A stretch of 64,000 nt of DNA, taken from NCBI RefSeq assembly GCF_902167145.1, contig NC_050101.1, positions 177,254,428-177,318,427 of the forward strand, read 5' to 3'. Numbering within the stretch: the first letter of the stretch is position 1; every line of letters begins with the position of its first letter. This DNA is from Zea mays (taxonomy: Eukaryota > Streptophyta > Magnoliopsida > Poales > Poaceae). This document shows, in pieces, positions 9,156 through 20,009 of this stretch. The notes beneath the pieces were generated by a model. That model did not search any database and was not told where the DNA came from. It worked only from the letters and a program-made list of their open reading frames with translations. The position numbers and the translations under genes are program-made.

Positions 9156-11707
9156 AAATATTGAAGAAATTCATGAGGAGAGCTCAAAATGAATTTGAGC
9201 TCAAAATCAAGAAAGTGAGAAGTGATAATGGGACGGAATTCAAGAACACAGGTGTCGAAGAATTCTTAGGCGAAGAAGGAATCAAACATGAGTTCTCGGT
9301 TCCTTGCACTCCACAACAAAATGGTGTTGTGGAAAGAAAGAACCGAACTCTAATTGAAGCTGCAAGAACCATGTTGGATGAGTACAAGACACCTGACAAC
9401 TTTTGGGCAGAGGCGGTCAACACCGCCTGTCATGCAATCAACCATCTCTATCTTCATAAGATCTACAAAAAGACTGCTTATGAGCTTCTCACCGGTAACA
9501 AACCTAAAGTTGATTATTTTAGAGTATTTGGTTGTAAGTGTTTTATTCTTAATAAGAAAGTCAAGAGCTCAAAGTTTGCTCCTAGAGTGGACGAGGGCTT
9601 CTTGCTTGGTTATGCATCAAATGCGCATGGATATCGTGTTTTCAACAATACCACCGGTCTTGTTGAAATAGCGATAGACGTGACATTTGATGAGTCTAAT
9701 GGCTCGCAAGGGCATGTTTCTAATGTCACTGCAGGAAATGAAGAACTACCTTGTGAAGCCATAAAGAAACTTGCAATAGGTGAAGTGAGACCTCAAGAAA
9801 AGGATGATGAGGAAGGAACTTTCTGGATGACCAATGAGGTTGTTGATGTGGGTGCAAAGGTGGTGAGTGACAAAGTCTCCACCCAAGCAAACCCATCAAC
9901 CTCAAGTCATCCAAGCCATGAAGAAAATCATCAAAGGATGCCAACAGTGGTAGAAGATGAACACGAAAGTATTGATAGTGAAGCGCCTCTTGATCAAGTG
10001 AATGATGAGGAGGAGCAAATACAAAGACAACCATCAGTGCCTCATCCTAGAGTCCATCATACAATTCAAAGGGATCATCCGGTGGACAACATCCTGGGTA
10101 GCATCAGGAGAGGGGTAACGACTCGATCTCGTTTAGCTAATTTTTGTGAATTTTACTCGTTTGTTTCCTCTCTTGAGCCACTTAAGGTTGAAGAAGCATT
10201 AGGTGATCCGGATTGGATAATTGCCATGCAAGAGGAGTTGAACAACTTCACCCGGAATGAAGTCTGGTCCTTAGTCCAAAGACCCAAACAAAATGTGATT
10301 GGGACTAAATGGGTCTTTAGGAACAAACAAGATGAACATGGCGTGGTTACAAGAAACAAAGCACGGTTGGTTGCCCAAGGCTACACTCAAGTGGAAGGAC
10401 TTGATTTTGGCGAAACATATGCGCCGGTAGCAAGGTTAGAATCAATTAGAATATTAATTGCATATGCTACTAACCATGATTTCAAGCTATATCAAATGGA
10501 TGTCAAGAGCGCATTTCTAAATGGACCACTACAAGAGAGAGTATATGTGGAGCAACCACCGGGTTTTGAAGATCCAAAGAAGCCAAATCATGTTTATCTA
10601 CTTCACAAGGCACTCTACGGGCTTAAACAAGCCCCTAGAGCTTGGTATGACTGTCTTAAAGATTTTTTAATTAAGAATGAGTTTACAATAGGAAAAGCTG
10701 ACTCTACCTTATTTACTAGAAAAGTTGACAATGAATTATTTGTGTGCCAAGTATATGTTGATGACATTATATTTGGTAGTACTAATGAAAAATTTTGTGA
10801 AGAGTTTAGCAAAGTAATGACGAACAGGTTTGAGATGTCTATGATGGGCGAGCTTAAATACTTCCTTGGATTTCAAGTCAAACAGCTCAAGGAAGGTACT
10901 TTTCTATGCCAAACCAAATATACACAAGATATGCTCAAGAAGTTTGGCATGGAAAAAGCAAAACACGCCAAGACTCCAATGTCATCAAATGGACATCTCG
11001 ACCTAAATGAGGAAGGTAAACCTGTAGATCAAAAATTATATAGATCAATGATAGGATCACTGCTTTACTTATGTGCATCTAGACCTGATATAATGTTGAG
11101 TGTTTGCATGTGTGCACGTTTTCAAGCAAATCCTAAAGATTGCCATCTTGTAGCAGTTAAGAGAATTCTAAGATACTTAGTTCACACCCAAAACCTAGGA
11201 TTATGGTATCCCAAAGGCTCCCTTTTCGATTTACTTGGCTATTCTGACTCAGATTATGCCGGTTACAAAGTAGATCGAAAAAGCACTACTGGGACTTGCC
11301 AATTCCTTGGGCGATCCTTAGTATCATGGAGTTCCAAGAAACAAAATTGTGTTGCACTTTCCACTGCAGAAGCTGAGTACATAGCAGCTGGGGCATGTTG
11401 TGCACAGTTGTTATGGATGAAGCAAACTCTTAGAGACTTTGGTTGTGAGTTTAACAAAATTTCACTTTTGTGTGACAATGAGAGTGCCATAAAACTTGCA
11501 AACAACCCTGTGCAACACTCTAGAACTAAACATATTGACATCAGACACCATTTCTTGAGAGACCACGAAGCTAAAGGAGATATCGAATTGTTTCATGTGA
11601 GCACCGAAAATCAACTAGCCGATATCTTCACAAAACCCCTTGATGAGACTAGGTTTTGCTTTCTTAGGAGTGAATTAAATATCTTGGATTCTCGTAACTT
11701 AACTTGA
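9156..11707 (+). pseudogene. Element B pol, part 2: integrase core, reverse transcriptase, RNase H
   Basis: This is a long open frame of copia order (integrase before reverse transcriptase, which separates copia from gypsy). The remaining integrase catalytic residues are in VRSDNGTEF and [13 protein letters not shown]. Reverse transcriptase has [33 protein letters not shown] and the catalytic YVDDIIFGS (about 10754). RNase H has [20 protein letters not shown] and [14 protein letters not shown]. It ends [18 protein letters not shown] and TGA at 11705-11707. This part has no internal stop and could still donate sequence, but it is cut off from gag and protease by the upstream frameshift. Confidence 0.92.
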
Positions 11708-13008
11708 AAACGGACACACAGATTGTTTGATTCACTATTTTTAATTAATAGTCTTAAAGCTTTGTGATGATCTTTCAAAAACTTGGTGGAACTGTTAAAA
11801 TTCGAATGAATTTTAGTGCTAAGTTTTTTTTAAAAAAAAAGGGGGCTCAACTGGCTTGACCAGCTGAACTTTCTAGTTCAGCTGGAGGAGGCCAGCTGAA
11901 CTTCGGAGTTGAACTTCAGCTCAGCTGCTTTTAACCAGATTTTACCAGGACAATCCTGGTTAAAACCGGTTGAACCGGCATAGTGGACCGGTTGAACCGG
12001 TCTCTGACCGGTCTGTCCGCGCAGGTCTGTCCGTGCAGGCCTGTCCGCGCAGGTCTGTCAGCTGCAGCTTTTTTTTTCAGTCGCGCAGCATCTTTTTCTT
12101 TATTGACCGGTCGCTTCCTCTCTGCTGGCGGCCTGGCGTGCAGATTTTTTTTCCTGTCCGGTCACAGTCAGGCATGCAGCGGGTCAGGGCGCCATGTAGT
12201 ATTTTTTGGTCTCCGCTGTGCTCTAGCGTCAGTGCGCGCAGAATTTTTTTTCTTTCTCTGTCCGGTCACTTCCACTCTGCTGGGCGCGCAGATTACTATT
12301 CTTTTTTTGTCCGCTCGCTGCCGCTCAGCAGCGTCTGTGCGCACAATTTTTTATCCGGTCAGCAGCCCCTTTTTTATTTCATCCAGCAGTGCATGCAATG
12401 TCAGGGCGCACACAGAACTTTTTTTTGGACGCTTCTGCACAACATTGTCAGCCCGCGCGCCAGAATTTTTTATTTGGTCGCTGTCCGGTCGCATCCTGTT
12501 GCGCGCACAGAACTTTTTTTGTTGTGTCCGGTCACTTCTGCACAGCCTGTCTGGGCGCCATGCTGCAGAGTTATTTTTTTTGACCGGTCACAGCCACACT
12601 CTACTGACGTGTGCGCAGCTTTTTGTTTTTGTGTCCGGTCGCTGTCTGCCGTTTTGACAGCTCGCACAGTAACTTTCTTGTGACCAGTCGTTGTGTCACC
12701 CACGCAGCAAGGAAAATATTTTTTTGTCACTTCCGTGCAGAAGTGTGAGGGATGCAGGGCGCGCAGAACTTTTCTTTTGCGCAGTTCTTTTTCTTTTGCC
12801 GTCCGGTCTCATCTGCACAGACACTTGGTTTTGATTTTTTTTGGCGCATGGAATCTCTGCAGTACACTTTTTCAGAATCTTGCGTCAGAAATTTGAATTT
12901 TTGGCGTCTTCCCTCTGCTGTTTCTGGCTCTCTAACCACACTGGTCAGAACCAGTTGAACTGGCCCATGGGGGCGGTTGAACCGGTCCTGAGGACCAGCT
13001 CAACTGCC
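11708..13008 (+). repeat. Element B internal cassette upstream of the third ORF
   Basis: This 1.3-kb stretch has no convincing gene. It begins with CAGCTGAACTT/AGTTCAGCTG inverted repeats (about 11850-11930), continues with CCGGTTGAACCGG palindromes (11965-12003), then about a dozen degenerate units. Each unit has a GTCCGGTC-like core, a GCGCGCAGA-like piece and a T-run of 6-9 bases (12060-12840). The make-up is that of the U3 part of this lineage's LTRs, and a TATA box follows. I infer an LTR-derived internal promoter. Overlapping ORFs such as 11970-12683 are repeat translations. A shorter related cassette lies at 42530-42990 in element C. Confidence 0.65.
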
Positions 13009-13019
13009 TATATATATTT
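13009..13019 (+). promoter_or_regulatory. TATA box of the internal promoter in element B
   Basis: TATATATATTT, followed by a C/T-rich leader and the ATG of the third ORF at 13135, about 125 bases downstream. Confidence 0.55.
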
Positions 13020-13134
13020 GACACTCCCCTTTTCTTCTCCCACTTCATTCACTCTCGCCTTAGTCGCTTCACAACATTTAGAGCCTCTCTTTCACACACC
13101 TCAACCGGTTCACAGTTTCACCACCTTTTCAATC

Positions 13135-15105
13135 ATGGTGCGTCGTCGCAACCCTTCTGTGATTGAGTTTAGCAGCGACTCGGACGAGATTAAGGAGGAA
13201 TCTCCCGTCCCCTCTCCTCCGCCTCGTCGCTCCCTCTCTAAGAGAGGACGTGGCTCTGGTCGGATGGATGGTGAGGGCTCTTCCATGCCCTCGCAGCCGA
13301 CTCGCGGGAGACGCCAAAAGGTTGGCGCCTCTCGTCCTCGTCGTAGCACGTCTTCCTCTGGGTATGCTCCCTGCCAGGAGGAGGATGGGGCTTTCGACGA
13401 CTTCGTCGACCTTCCGGCGCCTGATGCTCTCTACGTCACCGGACTGTACATGCATCCGGCGAACGTCAGCCGCGGTCCGCATGAACCTCCCGTCGACTTC
13501 ACTCTGAAGGGAATAGACACCCTTCAGCGCCTGAGGTTCACCAACCCTACTCTCACTCCTCGTCATCCTGGTGTCCAGGACCCTCGGTTCTGGAATCTTT
13601 TCCAGGCTGACTTCTACAATTCTGTCATTCTTTCCAAGAAACACCCAGTCGTCAGACATAGGTTTATTGACTGGGAGGGTTGTGAGAATATGGGAGATGC
13701 TGACATGACGTCAGCTCTCGAAAACTTAGAGAGAAAGGGGTTACGAAACATTATGACCATGGAATACCCCTGGAACGATGAGGTGGTAGCTCAGTTCTAT
13801 GCCACCCTCTGGATAAAGAAAGTAGATGAGGAAGCCGATGGGTATGATTACCCAGTCATGTATTTCTTCATCCAGGGTAACTGGCACAAAGTCAGTTATC
13901 GTCGTTTTGCCCATATTCTGGGCTTCTCTGATGCAGATATTCAGGGCAACAACATGCGAGTGCATGACATTCGGCTGCCCATGCGGGAAGAGACGGAATT
14001 CATTCATGTCTCTACTGGGCGGGAGTTCTGGACAACCGCTAACATGCATAGGTACTACAGGTACCTTAATTCTTTGTCCCGGATGACCGTTCTCCCGAAG
14101 GGCGGAAATCAAATGAACGTCCTTGGGGAGAGTCGCGTCTTCCTCCTCCTCCTTGCTCCAAACAGTCTCGCCCGCATCAATGTGTTTGACATGATCTGGG
14201 AAGAGATCGTCCGTGCTTCCTGGTCTCCTCTCAGAGGGTGTCTTCATGCACCCTTTATCATGAAGATGATCGAAGTGGTCACCCAGACCCACTTCGAAAA
14301 ACCCGTCAAACACTCCCGCTACGTACCCTACTGGGTTGATTCTTCCAACCCAGCTGCTCGTACGAAGCGGGCTCCCTCACGGTCTGGAGGCCCTGCCTCC
14401 TCCACTGAGCCACCTTCCCAGCCTCCCCATCATCCATCTTCCTCTCACCCCGCTGCTGTCTCGCATCCATCTCCTGGCCGCGGATCTCCCATGCCACGTG
14501 CTCGTGGTCGTGGTCGAGGTCGTGGCCGAGGGATGGGTGCTCGCTTGGTCCATGGGTTTGCGGCATTTTTCTCCATGTGCCGCAACATTTCTGCTGATGT
14601 CCATGAGGTGGCACGGCGTCAGCGGGAGACTGACGACAATCTTCGTCGTCAAGCTTCCACCATGGGCATGCCTTTTGTCCCTCGTTCGCCTGATGTGCCA
14701 CTCCATCCTCCTCCCCCGGAGATCAATGAGTGGCACCAGCAGGCCTACGGGGTGCCTTTTATGTCTGCAGACGATGACGAAGAAGAAGCCTATGTTGATG
14801 ATCGCGAGGAGTTTGCCCCGCCTCCCTACCATGGGGATCCGGGTCAATCATCCTCCCACCCTCCGCCTCCTTACCCGGGTCCGGGACCCATTCCTGGTGA
14901 CCCTAGGGCATCCGGCTCTGGTTACCACCACCACCCTCCACCTCCTCCTGATCATCGTACATCTTCGGCATCTGTTTTCTCTGCGGCTGATGAGCCACCT
15001 CGGGACTCCACTTTTGAGGAGGACGCGATGAGGACCTTCTTCCCTGACTACACTTCCTATCCTCCATCATATCCTCCGTCATATCCTCCTCCTGGAGGAT
15101 ATTGA
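13135..15105 (+). CDS. Element B third ORF ('env-like', plant transposon protein domain)
   Basis: An intact 656-codon frame follows pol within the same element. The frame is open upstream to 12841, but the ATG at 13135 lies downstream of the TATA box and is the likely start. Residues 1-80 are basic and Ser/Pro-rich with RRR..R runs. About residues 90-400 form a folded block (PRFWNLFQADFYNSVI, ENLERKGLRNIMTMEYPW, GNWHKVSYRRFAHILGF) that I recognise as the domain of SIRE- and Athila-type extra ORFs, annotated as a putative plant transposon protein. A basic RG run (RGRGRGRGRG) and a Pro/Tyr-rich tail (SYPPSYPPSYPP) follow. I see no signal peptide and no convincing membrane segment, so 'envelope' is a positional name. 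The function is unknown. It is intact while gag and pol are broken. Confidence 0.78.
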   Translation: MVRRRNPSVIEFSSDSDEIKEESPVPSPPPRRSLSKRGRGSGRMDGEGSSMPSQPTRGRRQKVGASRPRRSTSSSGYAPCQEEDGAFDDFVDLPAPDALYVTGLYMHPANVSRGPHEPPVDFTLKGIDTLQRLRFTNPTLTPRHPGVQDPRFWNLFQADFYNSVILSKKHPVVRHRFIDWEGCENMGDADMTSALENLERKGLRNIMTMEYPWNDEVVAQFYATLWIKKVDEEADGYDYPVMYFFIQGNWHKVSYRRFAHILGFSDADIQGNNMRVHDIRLPMREETEFIHVSTGREFWTTANMHRYYRYLNSLSRMTVLPKGGNQMNVLGESRVFLLLLAPNSLARINVFDMIWEEIVRASWSPLRGCLHAPFIMKMIEVVTQTHFEKPVKHSRYVPYWVDSSNPAARTKRAPSRSGGPASSTEPPSQPPHHPSSSHPAAVSHPSPGRGSPMPRARGRGRGRGRGMGARLVHGFAAFFSMCRNISADVHEVARRQRETDDNLRRQASTMGMPFVPRSPDVPLHPPPPEINEWHQQAYGVPFMSADDDEEEAYVDDREEFAPPPYHGDPGQSSSHPPPPYPGPGPIPGDPRASGSGYHHHPPPPPDHRTSSASVFSAADEPPRDSTFEEDAMRTFFPDYTSYPPSYPPSYPPPGGY

Positions 15106-15627
15106 TTCTTGTATCCTTGTCTCTCTCTCCGTTTTTGGTCCTTGTTGCCAAAAGGGGGAGAAAATCCAATCTCTAGTTTGTGGTTCTTTCGGTTTTCTTT
15201 TGGATTATTTTTGTTTTTGGCCACTGTTGTGGCTTGTACCCTCTTTACCATTGTATGAAATAAAACTGTTGGATTGTTATTCAAAGGAATATGATGGTCT
15301 TCTGGCCATCATCTTTTGTTCTATCAGTTTGTAATGACTACTCTGCTATGAAGTAAAAATAATGTGTTTTTAGAGATAGTCATGTGCATCACAACTCCTG
15401 TTATGACACTCTTGCACCCCTCGGATGATTGTATTCAGTATGGTTTTTGTCACTATCTCTAAATGTGTTGCTCACATGACATATTATGTCAAAACGTTGG
15501 ATTCACAATCGTGCACACATTTAGGGGGAGCCATCTACATACAATCATTCAAAAGAAATTTTCTATTGCAAATATATATCTTTTTGACCTTAATTGTTTT
15601 GGCATCAATCACCAAAAAAGGGGAGAT
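15106..15627 (+). other. Element B 3' untranslated region and polypurine tract
   Basis: A short non-coding stretch with GGGGGAG tracts at 15154 and 15524, and the terminal tract AAAAAAGGGGAGAT (15614-15627) directly before the LTR. The repeated tracts parallel those of element A. Confidence 0.7.
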
Positions 15628-15949
15628 TGTAAGTGCAATCAACCCCAAGTGAGGGTTTTGGTGATTTAATGACAAAACAAATAAGGGTACTAACAATTTT
15701 TGTTCCCAGTGTTTGATTAGAAGGAAACAGGAACTTAAGGAAGCTCCAAGGACTTCATGCAACAGACGTATAAAAATTTATGTAAAATCTTGTGTTGCAT
15801 GATGTAATTCTTCCTTGTTCCTTTCCGCACAGGTACAGGTGTTTGCTATAGCTCAAGTCCTCTAATTCAAAAGCTATTTTTGAAAACCAAAAATCTCTTT
15901 AACATTATTTGGTTGACCATGGTTTGGGTTGAGAAACCTAGAGTGTTCT

Positions 15950-16460
15950 TGCTGAAAAGCAGCTGAACTTCTTCAACTGCAGCTGAGCCTTCCAGCTGAA
16001 CTTAACTTCAGCTGTGATGAGCTTCTTCAGCTGCAGCTGAGCTTTTCAGCTAAGCTGGACTTCAGCTGAGTTGAACTTTCAACTCCAGCTGAACTTCAAC
16101 TTCAGCTGTGGACCTCTCTGACCATACCCAGCTGAACTTGCCCCCGGGCAGCTGAGCTGGGGTTTTCTCTCCAAAACTCTCTGGTCTAGACCAGCTGAAC
16201 TGGTCCTGGGGGGCAGCTCAACTGGTCTCTGACCCTCTGACTTCTGATCTGCAGTCTGCCAGTCAGACTGGCAGTCAGGTCGCCAGGGGTGTCAGGGGGC
16301 GGTTCAACCGCCCTAGGGGGCGGTTCAACCGGTCCTGGCCTGTCTGACCCGCCTGCAGGTCAGTCTGCCAGTCAGTCCGGCAGTCAGACTGGCAGACATA
16401 CTGCTGACTTGTCAGGGGGCGGTTCAACCGCCCTAGGGGGCGGTTCAACCGGTTTTCAGT
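15950..16460. repeat. CAGCTG and GGCGGTTCAACCG repeat arrays in U3 of LTR B
   Basis: Dense CAGCTGAACTTCAGCTG-type inverted repeats (15950-16220) are followed by paired units of GGGGGCGGTTCAACCGCCC and CTGCCAGTCAGACTGGCAG (16230-16460). Each is an approximate palindrome, and all lie upstream of the TATA box. Confidence 0.85.
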
Positions 16461-16498
16461 GGGGTTTTTGGTCAAACGACTAGTTTTTGAGCCGTGAC

Positions 16499-16506
16499 TA
16501 TAAATA
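16499..16506 (+). promoter_or_regulatory. TATA box of LTR B
   Basis: TATAAATA directly downstream of the palindrome arrays. Confidence 0.7.
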
Positions 16507-17323
16507 GACCCCCTCTCTCTCTCTTCTTCAATACGGCTGAACACTTACTCATTTATTGCTCACCTAACTTGAGACAAAGCACTCATCTCTCCATCTCTCT
16601 CACACTTAAATCTTCCTCAAGATTCAACCTTGTTGGAGGAGCTCTTGGGTGTGAGGTTTGTGCTTGTGCTCACGATTTGGTTTTCCTCTCCCATCTCTTT
16701 TTCAAAGACTTGAGCTTGTGCAAACCCCTCTTGTGCGTTCTTGGTGTTCTTGAAACCCTAGGTTTCAAGATCTTTTGAGGTTGCTTGGGAGTCTCCAAAT
16801 TTGTGGACGACCCTAAGAAGTTTGTATCACCCGCTCTTTGAGCTAAGATAAGAAGAGATTGCCTTGACCTTTGTGGTCGGCTTTTGGAGGATTAGGGTTG
16901 AAAAAGACCCGGCCCTTTGTGGGCTCCTCAACGGGGAGTAGGACACCTTTGTGGTGTGACCGAACCTCGGATTAAATCTTGTGTCTTGTGTTCTTGCTTG
17001 TTTTAACTTGAGATATTTTTACTTGCAAGATTGACATAAAGATTTCTCCGTAGAGTTTATCTAGAAGTAAAATAGCCTTTACATATTCATCTTTTCATCC
17101 TCACTTAGCTATATCTTACTTCTCTCAAGAACTTGCGAAATACTTTTTCGAGTAGATTTTAGTCTAAAGTTTATAAAACAGTTGGATTGGTTCAGAGTGG
17201 TTCAACTTGCGCACGTATCTGTTGAACCGGCCTGCACCAGTCGAATTGTGTATCTAACAATCTTTCGAAGTTTGTTGTGAAATTTTCAGATTAGCCTATT
17301 CACCCCCCTCTAGGCTACTTTCA

Positions 17324-18381
17324 GGATCGATGATCTATTACCTCCTAGTAGTAAGTATATTCAGTATCAAATGAAGAGTGTTGATCTCACACGATCAGAT
17401 CAGGCGCCCCAAGCAGCATGGCGGAACCCCTATCTCCTAACAAACAGGACACGATCTCACAAAACAAGTGCTGAAATGATATTCCTTGTTCCGGCCTAGA
17501 ATTTATAGTCACAGGAAATCCATTCACTAGGATAAAAACGAGACGAACATATCATTTTTGTCTGTTTGTTTTGAATTGTTCGAGAATCGATTAGAAATGG
17601 TATGAAAGCCGACCGTTTTCGTATTTTTCGTTTTCGAGTTATAATGATACTTTTCTTTTACCGTTTTTATATAATATGAGATATCTATCGTATACTTTAT
17701 ACAATTTACATTTTTTCTTGTGTTCAAGTGAACGAATAAGAGAAAAATAAAAGTTATAATTACTCTAAATACTATGAATGATGAAAAATAGTTGTTTGTT
17801 ATTATATTAAAAATAGATAACATGCCACTTTATTATATATTTATGGAAACTATAATATTCATCTTTCCGATTAAAGTTTATTGTTTCGATCGTTTTCGAT
17901 TAACCGATAATTCCGATCCTAATTCCGATCCGTTAGTTTTTCGTTTTAGTTTTCATTCCATTAGAAAATAAAACATGAAAACAAAATCAATCTAACTATT
18001 TTTCGGTCGTTTTGGACCATTTTGATCGGCAAGCACAACATGCTCCTTTGGAGTGTGGCCGCACAGCGAACGGGCCTCGCAGGCCTCGTGCTTTCAGCTC
18101 ATGTATTACAGTATTCCCTATGGCCCGTGTCAAGCACGCACGCACTATATAAAATACACTTATATACATACATGACGTGTACTACGACAACGACGAAGAA
18201 GAATGAACAGCTAGCAGACGTACCGGCGGCCGATTCACAAGTGTACAGAAAACGATCGACTCCACTCCAACTATACATATCCTACTATGGCTTTTGCTAC
18301 AACCCGATGGATCAGAAGGCATGCATGCATGTACAGGCAGGCATGGCCATGGCGATGCCTGCAGGCTGCAAACGAATTTGA
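17324..18381. other. Downstream flank of KCS, AT-rich, no gene seen
   Basis: No coding sequence is supported. From about 17520 to 18020 the DNA is AT-rich with repeated CGTTTTCG and CCGATC words, in a style that recalls subterminal repeats of Ac/Ds-like hAT transposons, but I cannot find terminal inverted repeats. It may be an old transposon remnant. Confidence 0.3.
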
Positions 18382-19911
18382 TCAGATGGCTGACACCTTG
18401 GGGACGGCGACGGGGTACCTATCGATGTCGTCCATCCAGGGGTTGCCCCGCTTCTCCTTGGCCGGGTTCACCGACCGGAGCGCCTTCCACACGGCGCTGT
18501 TGCACTTGAATCCGGAGCCGAAGGCGATCTGCCAGGTGCGGTCGCCCTTCTTGATCCGGCCCTTGGCCTCGGCGTAGGCGAGCTCGTACCAGAGCGAGCT
18601 GCTGGAGGTGTTGCCGAAGCGGTGCAGCGTCATCCTGGACGGCTCCATGTGCCAGTCGGTGAGCCTGAGGTTCTTCTCCAGCTCGTCCAGCACCGCCCGC
18701 CCGCCCGCGTGGATGCAGAAGTGCTCGAACGCCAGCTTGAAGTCCGGGATGTAGGGCTTCACCTTGCGCTTCAGCACCGTGCGCGCCACCAGCGTGGCGA
18801 AGAAGAGCAGCTGCTCCGACATGGGCAGCACCAGCGGGCCCAGCGTCGTGATGTTGGTCTTGAGCGCGTCCCCGGCCACGGCCATCAGCTCCCTGGACAG
18901 CGACACGCCCACCCTACCCTCCCCGTCCTCCCGCTGCCTCACGCAGCCGAAGCAGCGGTCGTCGGCGGCCCTGTGCGTGCGCACCGTGTGCACCAGCTGG
19001 TACTTGGACCGGCGCCGCGCCGAGCCGCGGTTCGACAGCAGGAGCGCCGCGCCGCCCATGCGGAACAGGCAGTTGGACACCAGCATGGAGCGGTCGTTGC
19101 CCAGGTACCAGTTGAGGGTGATGTTCTCCGTGCTGACCACCACGGCGTAGGTGCCCCGGTGGCACTGCAGCAGGTCCCTGGCGAGGTCCACGGCGATGAT
19201 CCCCGCGCTGCAGCCCATGCCGCCGAGGTTGTAGCTCGCGACGTTGCCCCGGAGCCTGTAGTGGTTGACGACCATGGCGGACAGCGACGGCGTCGGGTTG
19301 AAGAGGCTGCAGTTCACCACCAGCACGCCGATCTCCTTGGGCCGCACCCCGGTCTTGGCGAACAGCTCGTCCAGCGCGCCGAACATGACCATCTCGGCCT
19401 CCTCCCGCGCGCTGGCCATGGACGGGTTGGGCGGGATGTTGAGCACCGCCTCCGGGAGGTACGTGTCCTCGCCCAGCCCCGACCGCTCGATGATCCGGCG
19501 CTGGAACTCCACGTTCTCCGGCGTGAAGGTGCCGAGCGACTCGGTGCAGTTCATGAACCGCGCGCGGCTGCACCTGCGCTCGTCGCGGGGCCTGTAGCAC
19601 GCGAAGTCCACCAGGTACACGGGCCGCGGCCGCGTCAGCGCGTACGCGGTTGCCGTGACCACCAGCGCCGTGGTCGCGACGAGCACGGACGCCAGGTTGT
19701 ACTGCAGGCTCTGCCACAGCTCCGCCAGGTCCCGCGCCGTGAAGGTGGAGAGGTGCGCCGCCACGAGCCCCGGCAGCGGGGCCAGCAGCAGGTACGCGCC
19801 GTGGCTGATCAGGTGGTGGTACCCCAGCTTCACGTACTTGAGCTTTACCGACTGCTTGAAGTCCGGCATGCTGCTCGCCGCCGCCGTCGTTCTTGGGTCG
19901 TCGTCGGCCAT
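18382..19911 (-). CDS. 3-ketoacyl-CoA synthase (KCS)
   Basis: This is a complete intronless 509-aa gene. The enzyme performs the first, rate-limiting condensation of very-long-chain fatty acid elongation (acyl-CoA plus malonyl-CoA to 3-ketoacyl-CoA) in the endoplasmic reticulum, supplying waxes, cutin/suberin and sphingolipids. Two N-terminal hydrophobic segments (about residues 36-56 and 72-95) fit membrane anchoring. The FAE1/CUT1-type condensing domain follows: catalytic Cys234 in [10 protein letters not shown], His401 in [14 protein letters not shown], Asn434 in [15 protein letters not shown], and the C-terminal [11 protein letters not shown]. The start [17 protein letters not shown] after a short leader resembles the KCS4/9/11/17 group; the exact orthologue is not decided. 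The ATG at 19909-19911 suits a TATA box about 95 bases upstream. It is surrounded by transposons but shows no damage. Confidence 0.95.
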   Translation of the reverse strand: MADDDPRTTAAASSMPDFKQSVKLKYVKLGYHHLISHGAYLLLAPLPGLVAAHLSTFTARDLAELWQSLQYNLASVLVATTALVVTATAYALTRPRPVYLVDFACYRPRDERRCSRARFMNCTESLGTFTPENVEFQRRIIERSGLGEDTYLPEAVLNIPPNPSMASAREEAEMVMFGALDELFAKTGVRPKEIGVLVVNCSLFNPTPSLSAMVVNHYRLRGNVASYNLGGMGCSAGIIAVDLARDLLQCHRGTYAVVVSTENITLNWYLGNDRSMLVSNCLFRMGGAALLLSNRGSARRRSKYQLVHTVRTHRAADDRCFGCVRQREDGEGRVGVSLSRELMAVAGDALKTNITTLGPLVLPMSEQLLFFATLVARTVLKRKVKPYIPDFKLAFEHFCIHAGGRAVLDELEKNLRLTDWHMEPSRMTLHRFGNTSSSSLWYELAYAEAKGRIKKGDRTWQIAFGSGFKCNSAVWKALRSVNPAKEKRGNPWMDDIDRYPVAVPKVSAI

Positions 19912-20001
19912 GTCGATCAGCTAGCGAGCGAGGACGGACAAGGATCGCCAATCACCTGCTTCGACGTGTGGGCGATGGAGCGTCAGCCCGCGCCCGTGGT
20001 C

Positions 20002-20009
20002 ATATATAG
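20002..20009 (-). promoter_or_regulatory. TATA box of the KCS gene
   Basis: The minus strand reads CTATATATG about 95 bases upstream of the ATG, predicting a leader of about 60 nt. Confidence 0.6.

Larger units (their letters stand above)
15628..17323 (+). mobile_element. Element B 3' LTR (SIRE/Maximus copia)
   Basis: The LTR begins TGTAAGTGCAATCAACCCC and ends CTCTAGGCTACTTTCA, 1696 bp. It has a TATA box at 16499-16506 (TATAAATA), then the lineage blocks AGACCCGGCCC and GACCGAACCTCGG and the conserved end CCTATTCACCCCCCTCTAGG. It resembles the LTRs of C and D in block order but not in full sequence, so it is a related but different family. The flanking sequence from 17324 is host DNA. The 5' LTR is outside the window. 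Confidence 0.85.

Noticed and set aside
11970..12683. Two overlapping ORFs of 224 and 237 codons after pol of element B
   Set aside because: They read through T-run repeats and give Phe-rich low-complexity products. Better explained as the promoter-like cassette.
12841..13134. N-terminal extension of the third ORF of element B
   Set aside because: The frame is open, but the TATA box at 13009 lies inside it and the ATG at 13135 is the first after the likely transcription start.
17520..18020. An Ac/Ds element
   Set aside because: The style of repeated CGTTTTCG words is suggestive, but no CAGGGATGAAA-type ends or 8-bp duplication could be found.
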